Positions 35,774 to 47,600 of a stretch of 64,000 nt of DNA are shown one piece after another. The translations under genes were made by a program, and so were the position numbers. Source of the DNA: Thiomargarita sp. (GTDB lineage Bacteria > Pseudomonadota > Gammaproteobacteria > Beggiatoales > Beggiatoaceae); assembly GCA_020721005.1 (NCBI GenBank), contig DYNP01000002.1, forward strand, positions 1 to 64,000. Direction: 5' to 3'. Every line of letters begins with the position of its first letter. Positions within the stretch are counted from its first letter, which is position 1. The notes under the pieces are model-generated. The model made no database searches. It was not told where the DNA came from and saw only the letters and a program-made list of their open reading frames with translations.

Positions 35774-38700
35774 GGTGAAATCCCTTGTAATTCCTTATGT
35801 AAATCTTGTAACCGATTGATTTCAATGCTGTTCAATGCCTTAAGTGCCAACACTGTGGCACGAGCACCAGCGATGGTAGTGGTGTAGGTGATCTTGTGTT
35901 GTAAAGCCATGCGTCGAATGGAGAAAGAATCGGCAATGGCCTGTTTACCTTCTGTAGTGTTAATGATGAAGTTAATTTCATCATTGATGATGCGATCAAC
36001 AATGTGGGGACGTCCTTCTAAAACTTTGTTGACAATCTGGCAGGGAATGCCAGCCTGTTGCAAAATTTGAGCAGTGCCGCGGGTGGCAATGAGTTCAAAT
36101 CCCAGTCCCAATAGATCCCGAGCCACGTCAACCGTGGCTAATTTATCAGCATCTCGCACGCTTAATAGGGCTAAACCCGATCGCGGGAGATCAACGCCAG
36201 CCGCCAGTTGAGATTTGGCAAAGGCTTCGCCAAAAGTTCTGCCCACCCCCATGACTTCACCAGTGGATTTCATCTCGGGTCCCAACACTGGATCAACTCC
36301 AATGAATTTGACAAAGGGGAATACGGCTTCCTTAACTGAATAGTAACCGGGGTGTGATTCATGAGCCAAGGGTTGATCAGCCAATTTGCGACCGGCCATG
36401 CAACGGGCTGCAATTTTGGCTAAGGGAAGACCTGTGGCTTTGGAGACAAAGGGCACGGTGCGAGAGGCTCTGGGATTGACCTCGAGAACGTAAACGGCTT
36501 GATTCTGGATGGCAAATTGGGCATTGACTAAGCCGATGACTTGTAAGGACATTGCCAGACGACTCATTTGTTCCCGCAGTTGATCTTGGATCATGGGGGA
36601 GAGACCATAGGGCGGAAGGGAACAGGCTGAGTCTCCAGAATGCACGCCTGCTTGTTCAATGTGTTCCATAATGCCTCCGATCAGGACTTCTTGACCGTCA
36701 CAAATGGCATCAATGTCCACTTCAATGGCTTCGTCTAGGAAACGATCAAGCAGCACAGGTGAGGAGTTGGAGACTGAGACTGCAATTTTCATGTAATTTT
36801 TCAGATCTTCCGCATGATGAACAATTTCCATGGCTCGTCCTCCCAACACATAGGAGGGTCTGACTACCAAGGGATAACCGATTTGTTCTGCGGCAATGAG
36901 TGCTTCTTCAGGAGTACGAGCCGTTCGATTGGGAGGTTGGCGCAGTCCCAATTGGTGAATGAGTTGTTGAAAGCGTTCCCGATCTTCAGCCAAATCGATG
37001 GAATCTGGAGTGGTACCGATGATCGGTGCTCCGGCTGCTTCTAAGTCTTTGGCGAGTTTTAGGGGGGTTTGCCCTCCATATTGAACAATGACTCCTTTGG
37101 GTTTTTCGACGGCGATAATTTCTAGAACGTCTTCTAAAGTGAGAGGTTCAAAATAGAGGCGATTGGAGGTGTCATAGTCGGTGGAGACTGTTTCTGGATT
37201 GCAGTTGATCATGATGGTCTCATAACCGTCTTCGCGCAAGGCTAAAGAGGCTTGGACGCAGCAATAGTCAAATTCAATGCCTTGGCCAATGCGATTGGGT
37301 CCCCCACCCAATACGATGATTTTGTCAAATTCGGAAGGGTTGGCTTCACATTCTTCTTCGTAAGTGGAATAAAGGTAGGCGGTGGAGGCTGCAAATTCTG
37401 CAGCACAGGAGTCGACTCGTTTGAAAACGGGTCGAATGCCCATTTTATGGCGGGTTTGGCGCAGGGTGGTTTCGTCCACGTGGAACAGTTGGGCCAAGCG
37501 TCGATCGGAAAAGCCTTTTCTTTTGAGGGCCCGCAATCGTTCCGGGTCCATCATTTCTAAACAGCCCACGCATAGACTGCTTTCTTCATCAACGAGTTGC
37601 GCAATTTGGATGAGGAACCAAGGGTCAATGTGGGTAAAGTGTTGCACTTCTTCTAGAGACCAGCCGGCTCGGAAGGCATCTGCAATGTACCAGAGTCGTT
37701 CTGGACCGGGAATTCTTAAATAGTGTCGCAATACATCTTTAACTTCGTCGGAAGTGGGATCTAAACTGGGATCTACTTGTTCGTCCAGTCCATTGACTCC
37801 GGTTTCCAAACCTCGCAGGGCTTTTTGTAAAGATTCTTGGAAAGTGCGACCTATGGCCATGACTTCTCCCACGGATTTCATTTGGGTGCCTAGTATTGGT
37901 TCGGCTTGAGGGAATTTTTCAAATGCAAAGCGGGGGACTTTGGTAACGACATAGTCTAGGGTGGGTTCAAAGGAGGCTGGGGTGGCGCCGCCGGTAATTT
38001 CGTTTGCGAGTTCATCTAGGGTGTAACCAATGGCCAGTTTGGCTGCGACTTTGGCAATGGGGAAACCAGTGGCTTTGGAAGCCAGAGCAGAGGAGCGAGA
38101 GACTCGAGGGTTCATTTCAATGATGATCATGTCGCCATTGGCTGGGTTGACCGCAAATTGGACATTGGAGCCACCAGTATCCACGCCAATTTCTCTTAAC
38201 ACGGCTATGGAAGCATTGCGCATGCGCTGATACTCTTTATCCGTTAGAGTTTGAATGGGGGCCACGGTGATGGAATCTCCGGTGTGAATGCCCATGGGGT
38301 CTAGATTTTCAATGGAGCAGACGATGATGCAATTGTCTTTAGAGTCCCGCACGACTTCCATTTCAAATTCTTTCCAACCGATGACTGATTCTTCGATCAG
38401 TAATTCGTGAATGGGGGATAATTCGAGTCCACGCCGACAAATGATTTCAAATTCTTCGCGATTGTAAGCGATGCCGCCGCCACTGCCTCCCAAGGTGTAT
38501 GAGGGACGAATGACAGCGGGGAATCCAATTTCTAATTGGGCTTGTAAGGCTTGTTCCAGGTTGCGAGCAATGCGCGAATGAGGCATTGCGAGGCCAATGT
38601 TTTGCATGGCGGCACGGAATTTTTCCCGATCTTCGGCTTTTTCAATGGCTTGAATGCTGGCGCCGATCAGTTCCACATGATAGGTAGAGAGGATATCATT

Positions 38701-39012
38701 GCGCCATAAGTCAAGGGCACAGTTGAGGGCGGTTTGTCCACCCATGGTGGGTAAGAGGGCTTGAGGGCGTTCTCGTTCAATGATTTGGGCGACGGTTTGC
38801 CATTGAATGGGTTCAATGTAGGTGGCATCGGCCAATTCTGGATCAGTCATGATGGTGGCTGGATTGGAGTTGACAAGAATGACTCGATAGCCTTCTTCCT
38901 TCAAAGCTTTACAGGCTTGAGTGCCGGAATAATCAAATTCGCAGGCTTGTCCAATGACGATGGGACCTGCTCCGATGATCAATATGCTGGTTAAGTCGTT
39001 ACGTTTTGGCAT
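35770..39012 (-). CDS. carB: Carbamoyl-phosphate synthase large subunit
   Basis: Enzyme of 1080 residues making carbamoyl phosphate for pyrimidine and arginine synthesis. Two homologous ATP-grasp halves are visible (starting [20 protein letters not shown] and [20 protein letters not shown]). The oligomerisation domain between them carries [14 protein letters not shown]. The MGS-like allosteric domain lies at the C-terminus ([18 protein letters not shown]). The length is standard. It lies downstream of carA with a 154-base gap holding a palindrome, and overlaps greA. Confidence 0.98.
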   Translation of the reverse strand: MPKRNDLTSILIIGAGPIVIGQACEFDYSGTQACKALKEEGYRVILVNSNPATIMTDPELADATYIEPIQWQTVAQIIERERPQALLPTMGGQTALNCALDLWRNDILSTYHVELIGASIQAIEKAEDREKFRAAMQNIGLAMPHSRIARNLEQALQAQLEIGFPAVIRPSYTLGGSGGGIAYNREEFEIICRRGLELSPIHELLIEESVIGWKEFEMEVVRDSKDNCIIVCSIENLDPMGIHTGDSITVAPIQTLTDKEYQRMRNASIAVLREIGVDTGGSNVQFAVNPANGDMIIIEMNPRVSRSSALASKATGFPIAKVAAKLAIGYTLDELANEITGGATPASFEPTLDYVVTKVPRFAFEKFPQAEPILGTQMKSVGEVMAIGRTFQESLQKALRGLETGVNGLDEQVDPSLDPTSDEVKDVLRHYLRIPGPERLWYIADAFRAGWSLEEVQHFTHIDPWFLIQIAQLVDEESSLCVGCLEMMDPERLRALKRKGFSDRRLAQLFHVDETTLRQTRHKMGIRPVFKRVDSCAAEFAASTAYLYSTYEEECEANPSEFDKIIVLGGGPNRIGQGIEFDYCCVQASLALREDGYETIMINCNPETVSTDYDTSNRLYFEPLTLEDVLEIIAVEKPKGVIVQYGGQTPLKLAKDLEAAGAPIIGTTPDSIDLAEDRERFQQLIHQLGLRQPPNRTARTPEEALIAAEQIGYPLVVRPSYVLGGRAMEIVHHAEDLKNYMKIAVSVSNSSPVLLDRFLDEAIEVDIDAICDGQEVLIGGIMEHIEQAGVHSGDSACSLPPYGLSPMIQDQLREQMSRLAMSLQVIGLVNAQFAIQNQAVYVLEVNPRASRTVPFVSKATGLPLAKIAARCMAGRKLADQPLAHESHPGYYSVKEAVFPFVKFIGVDPVLGPEMKSTGEVMGVGRTFGEAFAKSQLAAGVDLPRSGLALLSVRDADKLATVDVARDLLGLGFELIATRGTAQILQQAGIPCQIVNKVLEGRPHIVDRIINDEINFIINTTEGKQAIADSFSIRRMALQHKITYTTTIAGARATVLALKALNSIEINRLQDLHKELQGISP

Positions 39013-39088
39013 GAGTGCTGAGTGGTTGGAAGGTTAAGGGGGTGCCAGTTTGGGATTGTGGAACTGTCATACTCATGGGTCAAAGAAA

Positions 39089-39172
39089 GGATAACATTCC
39101 CTCTCTCAAGGGAGGTTATCCTTAGATTGGTTTGATAAGGGGGGATAACTTCTCTTTAGGGGAATGTTATCC
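39089..39172. promoter_or_regulatory. 13-bp inverted repeat GGATAACATTCCC / GGGAATGTTATCC in the carA-carB gap
   Basis: The arms at 39089-39101 and 39160-39172 are perfectly complementary. Between them lie two further GGTTATCC/GGGATAAC half-sites, so several alternative hairpins can form. The right arm overlaps the last codons of carA. It may modulate carB expression or RNA stability. Related palindromes occur elsewhere in the window (60785-60815). Confidence 0.5.
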
Positions 39173-40297
39173 TTGGTTGGTTTGGGAATTGTTTTCCATC
39201 AGGGTGACGAATTGTTTAAATAGCGAGGTAATATCGTGGGGACCGGGACTTGCTTCTGGATGTCCTTGGAAACTGAAGGCTGGGTAATGTTGGTGTTGGA
39301 TGCCTTGTATAGTACCATCGAACAAAGAGCGATGGGTGACTTGTAAATGGATGGGTAAATGAGCGTCGTCTATGGTAAAGCCATGATTCTGGCTGGTGAT
39401 TAAGACTTGACCGGTGCGGCAGTCTTGAACTGGATGATTGGCGCCGTGATGACCAAATTTCATTTTAAGGGTTCGTGCTCCACTGGCCAGTCCCAATAAC
39501 TGGTGGCCAAGGCAAATTCCAAAGGTGGGAATTCTAGCTTCTACAATTTGTTGGATCGCAGTGATGGCATATTGACAAGGTTCTGGGTCACCGGGACCGT
39601 TGGAGAGGAAAATGCCATCGGGTTGTTGAGCGAGGAGTTCGGAAGCGGGAGTTTGCGCAGGGACCACGGTAACTTGACAGCCTTGTTCTACTAACCTGCG
39701 TAGAATTGCTCGTTTTACTCCGAAATCATAGGCAAATACCTTCCAGCGAGGAGTTATTGGTGGGACTGTGCTCAGTAATCCGTCCTTCCATTGATAGGAT
39801 TGATGAACTGTGACTTCTTTAGCCAAATCGAGTCCCTTTAGACCACCAAATCCTCGGGCAACTGCAATGGCTGCTGCGGGATCTAAGGCTTCTCCGGTGA
39901 CCAAGCAGCCGGCTTGGGCCCCTTTTTCTCGGAGCAATCGGGTCAGTCTGCGGGTGTCAATGTCGGCAATACCGACCACTTGTTGGCGACGCAGATAGTC
40001 TTCTAAAGGTTCTTGGGATCGCCAATTGCTTTCCAATAGGGGTAAATCACGGATAACTAGCCCGGCTGCGTAAACTCTTGAAGATTCTTCATCTTCTGCA
40101 TTGGTGCCAACATTACCGATATGAGGGTAGGTGAGCGTGACAATTTGTTTGTAATAGGAGGGGTCGGTGAGAATTTCCTGATAACCAGTGATTGAAGTAT
40201 TGAAAACGACTTCCCCCACACTTTGTCCTGCAATGCCTATAGAGCGGCCATAAAATAGGCTACCGTCTTGCAATGCCAGCAAAGCTGTTTGTCTCAT
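39167..40297 (-). CDS. carA: Carbamoyl-phosphate synthase small subunit
   Basis: Glutaminase subunit of 376 residues. The N-terminal CPSase domain begins [17 protein letters not shown] and includes [20 protein letters not shown]. The C-terminal class I amidotransferase domain has the nucleophile in [15 protein letters not shown] and the His-x-Glu pair in [17 protein letters not shown] stands in front of the ATG. The 193-base divergent region to the next gene must contain the carAB promoter. Confidence 0.98.
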   Translation of the reverse strand: MRQTALLALQDGSLFYGRSIGIAGQSVGEVVFNTSITGYQEILTDPSYYKQIVTLTYPHIGNVGTNAEDEESSRVYAAGLVIRDLPLLESNWRSQEPLEDYLRRQQVVGIADIDTRRLTRLLREKGAQAGCLVTGEALDPAAAIAVARGFGGLKGLDLAKEVTVHQSYQWKDGLLSTVPPITPRWKVFAYDFGVKRAILRRLVEQGCQVTVVPAQTPASELLAQQPDGIFLSNGPGDPEPCQYAITAIQQIVEARIPTFGICLGHQLLGLASGARTLKMKFGHHGANHPVQDCRTGQVLITSQNHGFTIDDAHLPIHLQVTHRSLFDGTIQGIQHQHYPAFSFQGHPEASPGPHDITSLFKQFVTLMENNSQTNQG

Positions 40298-40490
40298 GGT
40301 GATACTCCGTAATATGGAAAAATTGGGTCAGAAGAGGGGGCATAACGGTCACTCTTTCCCCCAAGTTACCTGGCAATAGCTTGGGGTTGTAAAGCTTCTA
40401 TTTAGGTACCTTATAGACACTTATGATCATTTTAGCATAATATACGGGTTTACAAAAACTAGCCAACTATTCTGAAAGTTTCCTTACCCC

Positions 40491-42329
40491 ATGCCAATAT
40501 CCTTTGTTTTGCGAAGACTTCACGTCATTATACACGATATCATCATGATCGCGAGTGCTTGGGTTCTTGCCATCCTCCTTCGTTATGGTTGGCCCTTGGA
40601 AGAAGAAGTGGTCAAGACTTTTTGGATGGTACTGCCCATTGTCATCATCACTCAAAGCTGGATCATTGGTTATCAAGGCTTACACCAAGGCATCTGGCGT
40701 TTCACCAGTTTGCCGGATTTAACCGTGATTTTGCGCTCTGTTATCATCGGCAGTCTAGCCATTGTCCTCATTTTAGTATTAGTGAATCGTTTGGACACCA
40801 TTCCCCGATCTTCCTTACTGTTTTACCCCTTATTGCTCACCTTTTTACTGGGGTTGCCGCGCCTATTATACCGATTGTGGCATGAACATTCCCTACATTT
40901 TCTACTGGCCACCAATACGCGTAAAAAAGTACTCATTCTTGGTGCAGGTACTTTGGGTGATCGCTTAGTTCGCGACATGTTAAGAAATCCTCATTTAGGT
41001 TATCAGCCCATCGGATTTTTAGACGACAATCGCCGTCTTTATGGCGGAAAAGTCCAGGGTATTCCCGTATTAGGGGGAATAGAACAACTGCAAACCCTCG
41101 TTTATTCCCTGCAAATTGAACTGATTATCATTGCTGTCAACTCAGCCACTGAGCCACAAATGCGCCGTATTGTCGAACAATGTGAAAACTCTCAAATCCC
41201 CTTTCGCATCCTGCCTAAAGACAACCTGGTGACCGAACAAATTCCCTTGCAATCTTTGCGAGATGTAGCCATTGAAGACTTGTTGGGTCGTGAAAAAATC
41301 GAATTGGACTGGCACAAATTGCAGGAAGGTATTTGTCAACAAGTCATTTTGGTCAGTGGCGGAGGGGGGTCCATCGGTGCAGAACTCTGTCAACAAATCG
41401 CCCGTTTATCCCCCAGTGCTCTGATTGTTATTGAACGCTGCGAATTTAATCTCTACCAAGTTGAGATGCAACTGCGGCAAACCCATCCAGACTGCCCACT
41501 TCATGCCTATTTGGGAGATATCACGGATGCCAAACTGGTTGACGTTTTGCTCAAACGTCATCAACCCAACCTGGTATTTCACGCCGCTGCCTACAAACAC
41601 GTGCCCCTTCTACAGGGACAGGGACGGGAGGCCATTCGGAACAACGTATTGGGCACCCAAATCTTGGCGGAAGCCGTCGCTCGGCAGGGTTGTCGTACGT
41701 TTATCATGATTTCCACAGACAAGGCTGTCAATCCTACCAACGTCATGGGCGCAACCAAACGCGCCGCAGAAATCTTTTGTCAAACCATGAATGGACGCAC
41801 AGCCACCCGTTTTGTCACCGTACGTTTTGGGAATGTGCTGGGCTCAGCAGGCAGCGTTGTGCCTCTCTTCAAAACCCAAATTGCCAATGGTGGACCAGTC
41901 ACCGTCACTCATCCTGACATCACTCGTTACTTCATGACCATTCCCGAAGCCTGCCAACTCATTTTACAAGCCGCCATCATGGGACAAGGAGGAGAAATTT
42001 TTGTCCTGGACATGGGAAAACCCATCAAAATCCGTTACTTAGCAGAACAAATGATCCGCTTAGCAGGAAAAATTCCCGACAAAGACCTTGAAATCATCTA
42101 CACTGGTTTACGTCCCGGGGAAAAATTGGATGAAGAACTTTTTCACTGCGAAGAAAAAAGAGGTCAAACCCCTCATCCCAAAGTCCTGCTGGCTGCCCAT
42201 CGCAACCCAGACTTGCCGGTCCTACAAACGCATTGGGAACTGCTGAGAAAAAGTTGTGAAAACTATGAAGAAACCAACATGTTACGCATCTTATCTCAAA
42301 TTGTGCCAGAATGGGACCGTAAAATATGA
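40491..42329 (+). CDS. Polytopic nucleotide-sugar 4,6-dehydratase (WbpM/CapD type)
   Basis: Protein of 612 residues of the polysaccharide biosynthesis CapD/FlaA1 family. Four membrane helices occupy residues about 10-130. A first nucleotide-binding fold (KVLILGAGTLGDRLVRDML) is followed by the catalytic SDR domain with VSGGGGSIGAELCQQIA (about 286), VFHAAAYKHVPL and the substrate stretch MISTDKAVNPTNVMGATKRA. It removes water from UDP-GlcNAc or a similar sugar at the start of O-antigen or capsule sugar synthesis. It overlaps sanA by 4 bases, and no other sugar gene is beside it. Confidence 0.9.
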   Translation: MPISFVLRRLHVIIHDIIMIASAWVLAILLRYGWPLEEEVVKTFWMVLPIVIITQSWIIGYQGLHQGIWRFTSLPDLTVILRSVIIGSLAIVLILVLVNRLDTIPRSSLLFYPLLLTFLLGLPRLLYRLWHEHSLHFLLATNTRKKVLILGAGTLGDRLVRDMLRNPHLGYQPIGFLDDNRRLYGGKVQGIPVLGGIEQLQTLVYSLQIELIIIAVNSATEPQMRRIVEQCENSQIPFRILPKDNLVTEQIPLQSLRDVAIEDLLGREKIELDWHKLQEGICQQVILVSGGGGSIGAELCQQIARLSPSALIVIERCEFNLYQVEMQLRQTHPDCPLHAYLGDITDAKLVDVLLKRHQPNLVFHAAAYKHVPLLQGQGREAIRNNVLGTQILAEAVARQGCRTFIMISTDKAVNPTNVMGATKRAAEIFCQTMNGRTATRFVTVRFGNVLGSAGSVVPLFKTQIANGGPVTVTHPDITRYFMTIPEACQLILQAAIMGQGGEIFVLDMGKPIKIRYLAEQMIRLAGKIPDKDLEIIYTGLRPGEKLDEELFHCEEKRGQTPHPKVLLAAHRNPDLPVLQTHWELLRKSCENYEETNMLRILSQIVPEWDRKI

Positions 42330-43093
42330 AAAAACTCATTCCCCACTTCAAACACTGGCTTACTCAACGCCGACCTCTCTTAAACAACCTTCGCACTCGA
42401 CTCGCTCGCTGGCTTCACTTCCCACTTGCCCTTCCCATTTCTTATTTTAGCGGACTCAGAAAAACCCTCTGGTGGATTTTCAAATTATTACTGGTGCTCA
42501 CCATAATCATTTGGGCCTGCAATCTGTGGATAGAATTACAAACCCGTTCCCAAATTTACACTGCACTTGAACAAGTGCCTGTCAAAAAAGTGGCTTTGGT
42601 TTTGGGAACTGTGCGATTTCTCGGAAATGGACGTATCAACCGTTACTTTCAATACCGAATTGATGCCGCAGTTGCCTTATACCGAGCAGGAAAAATCAAA
42701 CACATCCTAGTCAGCGGCGACAATCGCACCATCTATTACAATGAACCCCTTGAAATGCGTAAAGCCCTGTTAGAACAAGGGATTCCAGCCACAGCGATTA
42801 CTTTAGACTACGCCGGATTTCGCACCTTGGACTCTGTAGTGCGGGCTCACAAAGTATTTTCCCTTAACGACTTTATCATTGTGTCCCAAGGCTTTCACAA
42901 TCAACGCGCCTTATTTATCAGCCAATTCTATGGCATTCAAGCCATTGGTTTTAACGCTCAAGACGTGAGCCTAACAGAAGATTATAAAACACCTGTGCGG
43001 GAATATTTTGCCCGATTTAAAGCCGTTTTAGACCTTTATCTACTCAAAACTCAACCTCGATTTTTGGGTGAAAAAGTCGATATTATTCTCTAA
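42326..43093 (+). CDS. sanA: SanA-type DUF218 envelope protein
   Basis: Protein of 255 residues with one membrane helix (about 48-68) and a periplasmic DUF218/ElyC-SanA domain. Typical stretches: VALVLGTVRFLGNGRINRYF, AVALYRAGKIKHILVSGDN, DYAGFRTLDSVVRAHKVF and IVSQGFHNQRALFIS. SanA contributes to the outer-membrane barrier in enteric bacteria (vancomycin sensitivity at high temperature). It starts within the stop of the sugar dehydratase gene, suggesting a joint role in the envelope. Confidence 0.88.
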   Translation: MKKLIPHFKHWLTQRRPLLNNLRTRLARWLHFPLALPISYFSGLRKTLWWIFKLLLVLTIIIWACNLWIELQTRSQIYTALEQVPVKKVALVLGTVRFLGNGRINRYFQYRIDAAVALYRAGKIKHILVSGDNRTIYYNEPLEMRKALLEQGIPATAITLDYAGFRTLDSVVRAHKVFSLNDFIIVSQGFHNQRALFISQFYGIQAIGFNAQDVSLTEDYKTPVREYFARFKAVLDLYLLKTQPRFLGEKVDIIL

Positions 43094-43155
43094 TAAACCT
43101 CGTTCAAAGTAGCAGACCGTTGCACGGTCAAATTGAAACAGCAGGAGTCTTCCTT

Positions 43156-44490
43156 ATGAATTCCCCCTCCCCAGAACGTTTTATTCCCATTGCTCGTCAA
43201 GAAATTGTCAAACACCTGCTCGCCAGGACAGAAACCTGGCAAAATGTTCGTGAAGCTCAACAATTTAAAGAGTTTTGCGATCTGCTCACCGCTTTTTACC
43301 ACTTTAAATTTCTTGCCAATTTGGAACAGCTAAAGGGCAGTTATTTTCCCTTTGACCCAGACACTGACTTGATCAGTTTGCACAATTATGAGGAACCAGA
43401 AAAGGAAGAATTGCATCAACAACTTCAAACCGCAGTGAAATCTATTCTCACATCTGCCAATTATATTCCCATGACCCTTGAGGAGTTGCAGCGCAATTTT
43501 GCAGCCGCTTCGTACTATGGGGTCAATGTCTCTGTGGATTTGGATGATTTTGCAGATCTGTTGATTTACTATCGGGGGTCAACAACGAGAACGGAACAGG
43601 TGCGCAATTGGAAAACTCTGTTTTTTACTTACAAAACGGTGGAAGTCCCCATTTATAAACGCTTGTTTATCATGCTCAAAATCAAAAAATGGGAAGATCG
43701 GGTGCAAGAAGTGGTGGCAGAGTTGAACCGGGAACATCCCAACTGGTCCCGGGAGAAAATGGTTAAGAAAGCAGAGAATCGAGTACAAAGAGCCCGCCAA
43801 GATTTGCCAGAAAAGGTGGGGGGGCAAATATTTTTTAAGTCCTTCAAAAATATACCATGTTCCGATTTGGAAATGATTTTTCCCAATCCAGAAATTCGCC
43901 TCAAGTTGTTTGACAAGATCAAGTTGACTATTACTGGAGGGGGAGGCACAGTGGGAGGCGTGTTGGGCATTTTTTTCAAAGTGAGCACTGCGGTATTTAA
44001 TCCATTGGCCCTGATTGGGGCCTTTGTGGGTTTTGTGGGGGTGATTATCAGACAGATCATGGCCATTTTTAATCATCGTACCAAGTACATGATGGTATTG
44101 TCTCGCAATCTCTATTTTCACAACTTGAGCAATAACTTGGGTGCTTTAAGTGGGTTATTGGATGAAGCAGAGGAAGAGGAAGGTAAAGAGGCGATTTTGG
44201 CTTATTATTTTTTACACACTCAATCTGCCCAGGGATCTACCAAGGACAGTTTGGATAAGGCGGTTGAGAGTTATTTACGAGAATTTTACGGGGTAACTTT
44301 GGATTTTGAGATCGACGATGGTTTGCGCAAGCTTCGAGAACAGGAGATTTTAACTGAAGCAGAGGGAATTCTTTCGGTCTTGTCCCCGGAGCGGGCTTGT
44401 GAACATTTGGATCGGCAATGGGATGAGCTTTTTAAGTATCATCAGAGTTTGGAGGAACAGATGCTTGGGGAGTTGGTCGGGCATTCTTAA
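43156..44490 (+). CDS. DUF3754 (TMEM143-like) membrane protein
   Basis: Protein of 444 residues starting at ATG 43156, which follows CAGGAG by 8 bases. The pattern RFIPIARQEIVKHLL at the N-terminus, VEVPIYKRLFIMLKIK in the middle, and two hydrophobic helices around residues 260-305 (LGIFFKVSTAVFNPLALIGA, FVGVIIRQIMAIF) fit DUF3754, shared by bacteria, plants and the mitochondrial TMEM143. No function is established. It is 62 bases after sanA and could belong to the same transcript. Confidence 0.8.
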   Translation: MNSPSPERFIPIARQEIVKHLLARTETWQNVREAQQFKEFCDLLTAFYHFKFLANLEQLKGSYFPFDPDTDLISLHNYEEPEKEELHQQLQTAVKSILTSANYIPMTLEELQRNFAAASYYGVNVSVDLDDFADLLIYYRGSTTRTEQVRNWKTLFFTYKTVEVPIYKRLFIMLKIKKWEDRVQEVVAELNREHPNWSREKMVKKAENRVQRARQDLPEKVGGQIFFKSFKNIPCSDLEMIFPNPEIRLKLFDKIKLTITGGGGTVGGVLGIFFKVSTAVFNPLALIGAFVGFVGVIIRQIMAIFNHRTKYMMVLSRNLYFHNLSNNLGALSGLLDEAEEEEGKEAILAYYFLHTQSAQGSTKDSLDKAVESYLREFYGVTLDFEIDDGLRKLREQEILTEAEGILSVLSPERACEHLDRQWDELFKYHQSLEEQMLGELVGHS

Positions 44491-44666
44491 GTTGAGTCAA
44501 ACAGAATTTGTGGTTTCCGGGTTTTTATGTGGGAGTGTGGGAACGCGGAAAAATTTTCTGAGCAATAAATTAACTGTAATTTTATGGTCATTTATTTGGT
44601 ATAATCTCACCTTTCCACTTTTTTCCACACTGACTGGGTTGGATTCTTTAACTATTGGAGGTTATT

Positions 44667-47600
44667 ATGCTGTCCGCAGTTGATAAAGTCAAAATCGCAG
44701 TATTTACTTATTCGTTTTTATTGAAAATCCCTCCTTGGCGACGCTTAATAAGAGTGTTGCTACAATTCATAGTATTATTAGTATTCTCTATTCACGGAAA
44801 CACAGCTTATGCTTATACAGTAAAAGTGGTTGCATTAGGAACAGACGCTACAAAAGCAACGGCTTCGGGAGCAGGTAACTACAATGCGAGAGCAATAGTC
44901 AGGGTTAGTGTTACACCGTTTGACTACAATACTGTCGTTTCAAGTTGGTCCCCTTCCTTCTGTGCATCTCCTTTTACCATGCCCTCTCAAAATGTGACTT
45001 GTTACGCACAACTGACTGCTGCGCCTCGTTATAGTTTTAGTATCAGAACAACGGGAACTTATGGCACAGGTTCCACAAGTGGTAGCACTGCAGCAGGTTC
45101 TTATCCTAGAGGTAAACCTATTACCTTAGTTGCTCAGGCGGCAAGCGATTCAATTTTTGCCGGTTGGACCCCAGCCATTTGTACTTCTTCCTTTACCATG
45201 CCTGCTTATAACTTGGTTTGTACTGCAACTTTCAATCAGTTACCTTTCTATACTCTTCAGGTGAAAATCAATGGTAGAGGTAAAGTGACAAGTAATGCGC
45301 TTAGAGGACTTTATGACGGTCAATTTCAAGCGGGTCAAGTCATCGACTTAAAACCGGAGCTGCTAGAAAATCCCAGCGAATGGTATTTTAGCGGATGGAC
45401 TCCCGCACCCTGTGCCAATAGTTTTAAAATGCCCGAACAGAATTTAATTTGTACTGCAAACTTCTCGGCTCTGGGTTATCCCTTTAGCGTGAAAACGGCT
45501 GGCTTAGGCAAAGGGACTGTCACGGGCGGTACAGCCAGCGGTAATTATGCTGCTGGCACAATGATCAGTTTGGGAGTACCGACCCCTGAACCTGGATCGG
45601 TTTTCGTTGGCTGGAGCCCAGAAGGCTGTAGAAAAAGTTCTACAGGAAATATCATATCTTCCCAAGGGGGAACATTCGCTATGCCGCAGAACGGTTTAGA
45701 ATGTACTGCAAATTTTTCAGTCCCCGCTAAATTGAGCGTTAGAGTGGCTGGATCGGGTGCGGGTAACTTTTCGGTAGACAGAGCACTTATTTACAGCGTC
45801 AATCATTATGTATCCGGTCTATCTGACCCTAAGACAATATTTCGCGTAAAAACGGGGGCAACACAGTTCAATCAAGACCTTGTCAGCGGTGATTACATCC
45901 GTTTGATCGCAACACCGACTGATATAAAAACTGATGATATTGTTTGGGGGAATGGGAGCGGAAGCAATATCGTGGTAAATTCAACCTTTAAAGGTTGGAG
46001 TCCCTCAGAACTTTGTGGGAATGGTAGCTTCGATATGCCTGCTCAAGATGTCACGTGTACTGCGACTTTTGATCGCCCTTCTTACACATTGAGTACTGCA
46101 ACCGCTGGTAGTGGTACAGGCAGTGTCGCTGGTACAGCCAATGGCAGCTATGTATCTGGTACTCGAGTATTGCTTTCTCCACAAGCTGCACCTGGGTCAG
46201 TCTTCATCCGTTGGGAACCTACACAACCTGTTCTTAACGAATACTGGAAAGATACAATTACCTCACTAAACGGATGCTCAGGAAGTTTTAAGCTTTACTC
46301 CAATACAGTATGCACGGCTTACTTTGAAGTTGGTTACGCATTCAATACAGTAACCGATGGTACGGGTACAGGCACTGTGACTGGTACAGCCAACGGTACG
46401 TATGCCAATGGACAAACGATCAATTTAGTAGCCACTCCGACAGGAAATTCGGTTTTTACAGGGTGGAGTGCGGGTTGTTCAAATTCATTTCCCATGCCCG
46501 CCCAAAATCTCACTTGTACTGCGAATTTCACAGCCACCCTTCCATTGAATACAGCAACTACGGGTACTGGTGTAGGCACTGTGCTCGTCACTGCTGATAA
46601 CTTTGTAGAACAGTATATATATGCTGTAGCAGGGACAGACACTCAAGGATACACTGGCGACGGTGGTTTGGCGACTGATGCGCAACTAAAAATGGCGTCT
46701 TCTTTGGCTTTTGATAATGAAGGTAATTTGTACATTGCAGATACTCTCAATAACCGTATTCGCAAAATAGACACCACAGGCATTATCAATACGGTAGCAG
46801 GTAACGGGGGTTGGCAAGAGAGTGGTGATGGCGGTTTGGCTGTCAACGCAGGAATACCAAGACCGGATAGTTTGGCTGTGGACAGTAATCATAATCTGTA
46901 TATTACGGATACTTATCATCCAAGGATTCGTAAGATAGACGAAGCAGGTATCATCAATACGGTGGTAGGGACCGGAACGGGATATTACAGCAGTGGTGAC
47001 GGTGGATTGGCCATCAATGCGGAGCTGTCCGAGTTTGTTACATCTCTAGCCATAGACGGCAATGACAACCTATATATCGCAGACACTAATCGCGTTCGTA
47101 AGGTAGATACACAAGGAATTATCAATACTGTAGCAGGTGGTGGAAGTCATTATGAGTGCAGCGGATCAGCCACCGATCTAGAATTTTCTTATATAGACCA
47201 GATTACCTTTGATCGTGAGGGTAACCTGTATATCATCAACGACGGTATTAAAATCTGCAAGGTGGATACGACAGGGTTTGCCAGCACCGTTTTTGAAAGT
47301 CAAACAGGTTATGTGATGAGCATAGCTCTGGATGACGAAGGCAATCTGTATATTGCAGAGGACAGTAGCTACATAGGTATTCTTAAACTGGATACAAAAG
47401 GTGTCATCAGCACTCTAGCAGGAAATGGGAGTGGAAATAGTGGTGATGGGGGGCCTGCCCGTAAAGCCGGATTGAGCTATATAACAGCTTTAGCCGTTAA
47501 CGATGGCAACCTATATTTGGGTTTGGAGGCAAATATTCGCAGAATAGAACTCTTAGGCAATAAAGGTTCGACTTACTACTACCTCAGTGGCACACCGATC

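Noticed and set aside
46334-46919. Several minus-strand frames inside the large repeat protein
   Set aside because: They follow the repeat period of the sense gene; the plus strand has signal peptide, ribosome binding site and domain content.
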